This document shows, one piece after another, positions 61,053-64,000 of a stretch of DNA of 64,000 nucleotides. The position numbers were made by a program, and so were the translations under genes. The DNA is from Proteiniclasticum sp043951855 (GTDB lineage: Bacteria; Bacillota; Clostridia; Clostridiales; Clostridiaceae). Under the pieces are notes generated by a model. The model was not told the origin of the DNA. It did not search any database and worked only from the letters and a program-made list of their open reading frames with translations. The stretch is taken from positions 1-64,000 of the forward strand of contig NZ_JBINJW010000008.1 of NCBI RefSeq assembly GCF_043951855.1, read 5' to 3'. Each line of letters begins with the position of its first letter. Position 1 is the stretch's first letter.

Positions 61053-64000
61053 ATGAAGGATATTAAAGACTTGTTCAAACGTTATTATACTAAAGAGCTG
61101 GATAATAATAAAGACAAAACTGTTTATGACTTATTTGACTGGAGCAAGAGAGATGTTCTCTTGAAAAACCATAAGACCGGCAAAGTCATTGTGGAAATGA
61201 AAGGACTGGAATTTCCTGCTCATTATTCGCAGAATGCCGTGGACATCATCGCTTCGAAGTATTTCAGAAGAGCTGGTGTAAACAATGAATCCGGTTATGA
61301 GGATTCCATGAAGATGGTCGCGCATAGAATGGTTTCTTTCTGGATGGAATCTCTGGCAGATGAAGGCATCATCAAGACACAGGATGAAAAGGACATATTC
61401 TATGATGAAATGGTATACGGTCTTCTGAATCAGATGTACGCCCCGAACTCTCCTCAGTGGTTCAACACAGGACTGAAGCAGAGCTACGGCATCACAGGTG
61501 GTCAGAATGACCTGTACTACTATGATCCGAAGCAGAAGAAAGTCGTGAAATCACAGGACACCTATACAAGAACACAGGCATCTGCCTGTTTCATCCTATC
61601 CATTGAAGACAAGCTTCTGGGAGAACATTCCATTTCTGAACAGTATGTTGCAGAAACAAAGCTTTTCAAAGGCGGATCCGGTACTGGAACAAACTTCTCC
61701 AATATCAGAGCCGTTGGTGAGAAACTCACAGGCGGAGGCGTTTCATCAGGACTTATGAGCTTCCTGAAAGGCCTTGACAGAAATGCCGGAGCAATCAAGT
61801 CAGGCGGAACCACAAGAAGAGCAGCCAAGATGGTCTGTCTTGATGTGGACCACCCTGAAATCGAACAGTTCATCCTCTGGAAAGCGAAGGAAGAAGATAA
61901 GGTCCGCGCTCTGGCGAAGATGGGATATGATGCTGACATAGACGGAGAAGCATACGAAACCGTATCCGGTCAGAATTCAAACAACTCTTTACGTATCTCT
62001 GATGAATTCATGAGAAAAGTGAAGAATCTGGAGAATGATCCTGATGCAACAATCACCCTCAGAGGTAGAGTGGATGATTCCGTAAACAGAGAGATCAAAG
62101 TCTCCAAGCTATGGGAAGAGTTCAACGATGCCGCCTGCAGATCCGCAGATCCGGCACCTCAGTTCACTGACACATTCAATGCCTGGCATACATGCCCTGC
62201 AGGGGAAGATGGTGATCTATGGGCAAAGCACAACAGTCTGAATTCCACAAATCCATGCGGAGAATACGCATTCCTGGATGATACAAGCTGTAACCTTGCC
62301 TCACTGAACGTCTACAGATTCTATGATGTGGAGAAGAACCTGCTTGATGTCAAGGGTCTGAAGCATATGATCGGACTGAATCAGCTGCTTCTGGAATCCT
62401 CCATCAACTGGGGACAGTTCCCTACTGTGGATATTGCAAGAAAGACCTATATGTTCAGAACAACAGGTCTTGGTATTGCGAACATCGCCTCACTGCTTAT
62501 GGCTTTAGGCCTTCCTTATGACTCGGATGAAGCAAGAGCGCTGTCAGCGGGTATCATGGGACTGATTACAGGGGAAAGCTACAAGGTTTCCGCTCTGATG
62601 GCAAAAGCGGTTGGACCCTTTGAAAAGTATGATCTGAACAGCAAGTACATGAACAGAGTCATCAGAAACCATGCAAGAGTGGCTGGCGCTCTGGATAGTG
62701 ACCTGGAAGAGCTTCACTATGAGCCCATCAGAATCAACCATGGTCTTCTTATGGAACTCGGCCAGACAGAACTTTCAGATGTTCTGAAAGAGTCCTGGGC
62801 GGATGCGGTGAATCACGGTGAACAGTTCGGATACAGAAATGCTCAGGTAAGTGTCATTGCGCCAACAGGTACGATTTCCTTCGCCATGGACTGTGCAGCC
62901 ACATCCATTGAACCTTTCTTCTCCCACGTAGTCTACAAGAAGCTTGTAGGCGGCGGATTCATGACCATCGCCAACCCTATTGTGGAAGTGGCGCTTAAGA
63001 ACCTTGGCTACACCAAGGAAGAAATCAAGGACATCATGGCCTACATCGGAAGAGAAGAAGATGGTATGGTTGCTGACGGAAAGATCGAGGGTGCACCTCA
63101 TCTGAAGGAAGAACATTATCCGATCTTTGATACAGCTAATGTATGCGGAACAGGAAAGAGATTCATCCAGCACTATGGGCATGTGCTCATGGTTGCAGCC
63201 TTGACTCCTCTTGTATCAGGTGCAATCTCAAAAACTGTTAACCTGCCAAACAGTGCCACTGTGGAAGATTTCAAGGAAGTCCATATCCGTTCATGGGAAA
63301 CTGGTGTGAAGGGAATTTCACTCTACAGAGACGGTTCCAAGTTCGCACAACCGCTGAATACCAAGATCGATCATCATGATGAGAATCTGGAACTGGAAAA
63401 TCTCACTTATGATGCGCTTCTGGAGTACGCCAGAGAAGCGAAGAAAAATCTTCCGAAGCTGAATGCCGGTGGAAACAGAAGAGAGAAGATGAACGGTATT
63501 CGTGCCGGACATACCCACCCAGCTCAGATTGATGATGTAAAAGTCTATGTCACAGTCAACAGAAATGCCAGAGGCGAAATTTCTGAAATCTACATGACAA
63601 CAGACAGAGAAGGAACCCTGATTACAGGACTGCTTAATTCCTTGTCAAAAACTGTTTCAGTTATGCTTCAGTATCATATCCCGCCAAAGGATATTTCCAA
63701 AATGCTGAGGGGTCAGAAATACGAGCCGTACGGTTTCGTATCCAAGCATCCTTACATCAAGAACGTCAGCTCCATCTCAGATCTGATTTCCAAGGTCATT
63801 GACATCGAACTGGGAGACTACTCCAGAGTTCAGATCAAGCCGGAAGAAAATGATGTGCTGACCAGATCAAGATCCAGATTCGTGAACAACTATTATGAAA
63901 CTGAGAACATCAAACAATTGTCCATGGTTGTGGATGAGAGTGATGTGAAAGACATCATAAAGGACGCAGAGAAGAACGGCGAGAAGCTCTATGACTCTGT
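61053..64000 (+). CDS. nrdJ: Adenosylcobalamin-dependent ribonucleotide reductase (partial, runs off the window)
   Basis: An open frame of 982 codons continues past the end of the window; GGGAGG lies 6 bases before the ATG at 61053. It makes deoxyribonucleotides with B12, without oxygen. Motifs include TQASACFILSIED (first redox Cys), ETKLFKGGSGTGTNFSNIR, and the radical-site loop NSTNPCGEYAF with the catalytic Cys and Glu. SLNVYRFYD and PTGTISFAMDC follow. The C-terminal redox-Cys tail lies beyond the window. The gene starts behind an NrdR-like promoter. Frame and motifs make the identification secure; only the 3' end is missing. Confidence 0.95.
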   Translation, partial: MKDIKDLFKRYYTKELDNNKDKTVYDLFDWSKRDVLLKNHKTGKVIVEMKGLEFPAHYSQNAVDIIASKYFRRAGVNNESGYEDSMKMVAHRMVSFWMESLADEGIIKTQDEKDIFYDEMVYGLLNQMYAPNSPQWFNTGLKQSYGITGGQNDLYYYDPKQKKVVKSQDTYTRTQASACFILSIEDKLLGEHSISEQYVAETKLFKGGSGTGTNFSNIRAVGEKLTGGGVSSGLMSFLKGLDRNAGAIKSGGTTRRAAKMVCLDVDHPEIEQFILWKAKEEDKVRALAKMGYDADIDGEAYETVSGQNSNNSLRISDEFMRKVKNLENDPDATITLRGRVDDSVNREIKVSKLWEEFNDAACRSADPAPQFTDTFNAWHTCPAGEDGDLWAKHNSLNSTNPCGEYAFLDDTSCNLASLNVYRFYDVEKNLLDVKGLKHMIGLNQLLLESSINWGQFPTVDIARKTYMFRTTGLGIANIASLLMALGLPYDSDEARALSAGIMGLITGESYKVSALMAKAVGPFEKYDLNSKYMNRVIRNHARVAGALDSDLEELHYEPIRINHGLLMELGQTELSDVLKESWADAVNHGEQFGYRNAQVSVIAPTGTISFAMDCAATSIEPFFSHVVYKKLVGGGFMTIANPIVEVALKNLGYTKEEIKDIMAYIGREEDGMVADGKIEGAPHLKEEHYPIFDTANVCGTGKRFIQHYGHVLMVAALTPLVSGAISKTVNLPNSATVEDFKEVHIRSWETGVKGISLYRDGSKFAQPLNTKIDHHDENLELENLTYDALLEYAREAKKNLPKLNAGGNRREKMNGIRAGHTHPAQIDDVKVYVTVNRNARGEISEIYMTTDREGTLITGLLNSLSKTVSVMLQYHIPPKDISKMLRGQKYEPYGFVSKHPYIKNVSSISDLISKVIDIELGDYSRVQIKPEENDVLTRSRSRFVNNYYETENIKQLSMVVDESDVKDIIKDAEKNGEKLYDS

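Noticed and set aside
61131..63518. Minus-strand open frames inside the nrdJ region
   Set aside because: They are antisense to a frame with clear ribonucleotide reductase motifs, and show no family similarity or ribosome binding sites.

Overview
The window looks like the chromosome of an anaerobic, low-to-moderate GC Firmicute, probably class Clostridia. Support comes from T-box leaders on two aminoacyl-tRNA synthetase genes, a SAM-I riboswitch on a methionine transporter, AGGAGG-type ribosome binding sites with frequent TTG starts, a trimeric NADH-linked [FeFe] hydrogenase, an Rnf complex, a large 2-hydroxyacyl-CoA dehydratase activase-like protein and a B12-dependent ribonucleotide reductase. 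I cannot name a genus. No tRNA, rRNA, CRISPR array, prophage or insertion sequence was seen.

Layout. 1-7.1 kb: the tail of a Gly/Asn-rich protein, a fluoride riboswitch with a cation:proton antiporter, a deoxyinosine DNA glycosylase, ndk, plsY, a flavodoxin, and T-box-thrS-HNH. 7.1-11.7 kb: hydCBA, the electron-bifurcating type of [FeFe] hydrogenase, behind a sigma-A promoter with a Rex-like operator. 11.7-31.6 kb: housekeeping genes (hup, hslO, an SSB-like protein, T-box-valS-folC, recX, an M16 protease, two methyltransferases), the 1429-residue activase-like protein, a MocR-type regulator followed by a two-component system, and a short-chain dehydrogenase. 32.0-33.2 kb: an acetyl-CoA acetyltransferase. 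33.4-39.1 kb: rnfCDGEAB. 39.2-42.0 kb: metNIQ under a SAM-I riboswitch. 42.1-52.7 kb: an eight-gene purine operon, purL-E-C-F-M-N-H-D. 53.0-64.0 kb: nadE, a Ca2+-type P-ATPase, an ArAE-type membrane protein, a gamma carbonic anhydrase/cvfB/fRMsr operon, and nrdJ, which runs off the end.

Most interesting region. The rnf operon has all six subunits in the usual clostridial order, but three depart from the canonical plan. RnfC keeps its two [4Fe-4S] motifs but has lost the glycine-rich FMN/NADH motifs. RnfD lacks the TGAT-type covalent flavin segment. RnfG is about twice the normal length and carries three tandem FMN-binding-type repeats. RnfB, RnfA and RnfE look intact. Together this suggests a re-wired ferredoxin-driven membrane complex whose electrons may leave through a multi-flavin extracytoplasmic arm instead of reaching NAD+ at RnfC. 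That function is inference; the sequence departures are directly visible.

How the genes work together. HydABC can couple NADH and reduced ferredoxin to H2, and Rnf draws on the same ferredoxin pool to move ions. Both have Rex-like sites upstream, which fits control by the NADH/NAD+ ratio. The thiolase and the activase-like protein fit amino-acid or short-chain-acid fermentation. Transcription is largely organised by operon, separated by strong and often bidirectional hairpin terminators.
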